Of a DNA stretch of 64,000 bases, positions 62,524 to 64,000 are shown piece after piece. The first letter of the stretch is position 1, and every line of letters starts with the position of its first letter. The DNA comes from Parasphingorhabdus flavimaris. GTDB taxonomy: Bacteria; Pseudomonadota; Alphaproteobacteria; Sphingomonadales; Sphingomonadaceae. The translations under genes were made by a program, and so were the position numbers. Where the stretch lies: positions 248,001 to 312,000 of the forward strand of contig NZ_JABWMH010000001.1 in NCBI RefSeq assembly GCF_013371215.1, written 5' to 3'. The notes beneath the pieces were generated by a model that worked only from the letters and a program-made list of their open reading frames with translations, did no database searches and was not told the origin of the DNA.

Positions 62524-63978
62524 CTAGCCGTCTATCTTCCATTCCCAGCGCAGCGGGTCGCCGTCCATCAGGTCCACGCCCTGCGCGATAAGGTCATCAC
62601 GGATGCTATCGGCGGTGGCGAAATCCTTTTCTGCTTTTGCCTGCTGACGCTGGTCGAGCTGTGTTTCGATCTCGGTTTCTTCCAGCTTTGCATCAATGGG
62701 CCGGACGCGCAATTGATCGCGTTTCAAGGTCGCGAGCTCAAGTCCCAGAACCGAGTCCATTTCGGATAATAGCGTGAGCCTTTGACCTGCCGGCAGTTTC
62801 TTGAGCGAGAGCAGCTCTTCGAGCAGCGGCAGGCCTTTCGAACTGTTCAGATCCTCGCTCAGCGCAGCATCAAATTTGTCGCGCAATTGCATGAGCGCAG
62901 GATGGTCTATCGGCGCTGTCTGTCCGTCCGCTTTCTCCTGCAGCCGTTCGACGCCTATCACGATTCGCTTCAGCCGGGTCAGCGCCGCGACCAGATTTTC
63001 CCAACTGAATTCCAGCTCGCTGCGATAATGGGCCTGCAGGCACATCAGGCGATAGGCGAGGGGGTGGAAGCCCTTGTCGATCAGCAGCTGCACCCGCAGA
63101 AAATCGCCCGAGGACTTGGACATTTTTCCGGTCCGGTCGATCAGGAAATTATTGTGCATCCAGATTTTCGCGCCGCTGTGATCGGAGCAACTGTGCGCCT
63201 GGTTCTGCGCAATCTCGTTGGGATGGTGGATCTCGCGATGGTCGATCCCGCCGGTGTGGATGTCGAACGGCAGGCCGAGCAGGGCTTCCGACATCACCGA
63301 ACATTCCAGATGCCAGCCCGGCGCGCCCTTGCCCCAGGGGCTGTCCCATTCCATCTGGCGGTTCTCGCCCGGGGGTGTCTTGCGCCAGATCGCGAAATCG
63401 GCGGCGTTGCGCTTGCCCTCGACCGTGTCGATCCGGCCCTCGCCGTCATCGGTCGATGCGCGGGCCAGCGTGCCGTAATTTGCAACGGTCGAGACATCGA
63501 AATAGAGGCCGCTTTCCAGTTCGTAGCAATGTTTGTCGGCGATGCCTTTTGCATATTCGATCATCGCCGGGACATAGTCGGTGGCGATAGACCAGTGGGC
63601 CGGCTGCCGGATATTCAGCGCCTTGATATCCTGCCAATAGGCCTCGGTATAATGTTTCGCGATATCCCAGATCGACTGGGCTTTTTCCGCCGCCATTTTC
63701 TCGAGCTTGTCTTCGCCTTCGTCCGCGTCGTCGGTCAGGTGGCCGACATCGGTGATATTGATGACATGGGTGAGCCTATAACCCTTCCAGCTGAGCGTCC
63801 GCCCCAGCAGATCGGCAAAAACATAGGCCCGCATATTGCCGATATGGGGATAGTTATAGACCGTCGGTCCGCAGGTATAGACGCGCGCTTCATCCGCATG
63901 CACGGGGACGAACTCTTCCATCTGGCGAGTCAGGCTGTTGAACAGCTTCAGCGGGTGCGCGGCAGTGTCAGTCATCAT
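62524..63978 (-). CDS. cysS: Cysteine-tRNA ligase
   Basis: A 484-aa class I aminoacyl-tRNA synthetase that charges tRNA-Cys. The HIGH-type signature is PHIGN (about 40), the KMSKS loop is GKMSKSSG (about 283), and the zinc ligands appear in YTCGPTVYN, HLECSVM and DHREIHHPNE. The C-terminal DALR-like helical domain and a 50-residue extension are present. The start is at ATG 63978 (or 63975); the gene is complete. Only the last 22 nt of the window lie upstream. Confidence 0.97.
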   Translation of the reverse strand: MMTDTAAHPLKLFNSLTRQMEEFVPVHADEARVYTCGPTVYNYPHIGNMRAYVFADLLGRTLSWKGYRLTHVINITDVGHLTDDADEGEDKLEKMAAEKAQSIWDIAKHYTEAYWQDIKALNIRQPAHWSIATDYVPAMIEYAKGIADKHCYELESGLYFDVSTVANYGTLARASTDDGEGRIDTVEGKRNAADFAIWRKTPPGENRQMEWDSPWGKGAPGWHLECSVMSEALLGLPFDIHTGGIDHREIHHPNEIAQNQAHSCSDHSGAKIWMHNNFLIDRTGKMSKSSGDFLRVQLLIDKGFHPLAYRLMCLQAHYRSELEFSWENLVAALTRLKRIVIGVERLQEKADGQTAPIDHPALMQLRDKFDAALSEDLNSSKGLPLLEELLSLKKLPAGQRLTLLSEMDSVLGLELATLKRDQLRVRPIDAKLEETEIETQLDQRQQAKAEKDFATADSIRDDLIAQGVDLMDGDPLRWEWKIDG

Positions 63979-64000
63979 CCATCGCCTAATGGCTTTCCGC

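Overview
The window looks like chromosomal DNA of a marine or freshwater sphingomonad (Alphaproteobacteria, Sphingomonadales; the Sphingorhabdus/Parasphingorhabdus/Sphingopyxis neighbourhood is my guess). Support comes from large TonB-dependent receptors, tandem DUF4402 proteins, CtrA-type TTAA-N7-TTAAC boxes, GANTC sites, GTCATCCTGAA palindromic repeats and moderately GC-rich codon use. I see no transposase, integrase, CRISPR array, rRNA or tRNA gene.

Layout. 0-5 kb: a TonB receptor with a strong terminator, a duplicated pair of small secreted proteins and a sulfotransferase-like gene overlapping clpB. 5-12.7 kb: clpB, a divergent penicillin-acylase-type Ntn hydrolase, nadB and an ABC ATPase translationally coupled to it. 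12.8-14.7 kb: three tandem secreted DUF4402 proteins, each with a CtrA-like box. 14.7-19.1 kb: housekeeping genes (zinc-finger protein, tldD, DUF924, CPBP protease, flavin-binding protein, DUF2007, patatin). 19.1-21 kb: a PII-amtB nitrogen operon behind a canonical sigma-54 promoter. 21-30 kb, minus strand: GMC oxidoreductase and sterol desaturase overlapping by 67 nt, DUF442 protein and recQ, an Atm1-type ABC exporter and a second TonB receptor. 30-36.9 kb: a PAS-GGDEF-EAL-PilZ protein with a CtrA-like box, class I fumarase, an EamA transporter and an SDR that lacks the catalytic Tyr/Lys.

36.9-40.8 kb: nrdA-nrdB with two NrdR boxes plus candidate DnaA and GANTC sites. 40.8-48.2 kb is the accessory-like part: an AT-rich two-gene insert, an HNH nuclease beside a nested palindrome, a GIY-YIG nuclease flanked by two copies of another palindrome, small membrane and exported proteins, and two tandem 40-codon paralogous genes that ordinary ORF calling misses.

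48.2-58 kb holds the most interesting unit, a four-gene minus-strand operon: a penta-heme c554-like cytochrome, a lipoprotein with HbpS/GlcG domains, an outer-membrane beta-barrel, and a 1387-aa decaheme cytochrome fused to an LVIVD beta-propeller. Spacing is -1 to 11 nt throughout. The composition suggests an electron conduit across or at the outer membrane, of a type I do not recognise as characterised. 58.2-64 kb carries acetolactate-synthase-like, aldehyde dehydrogenase and D-2-hydroxyacid dehydrogenase genes, and cysS at the right edge.
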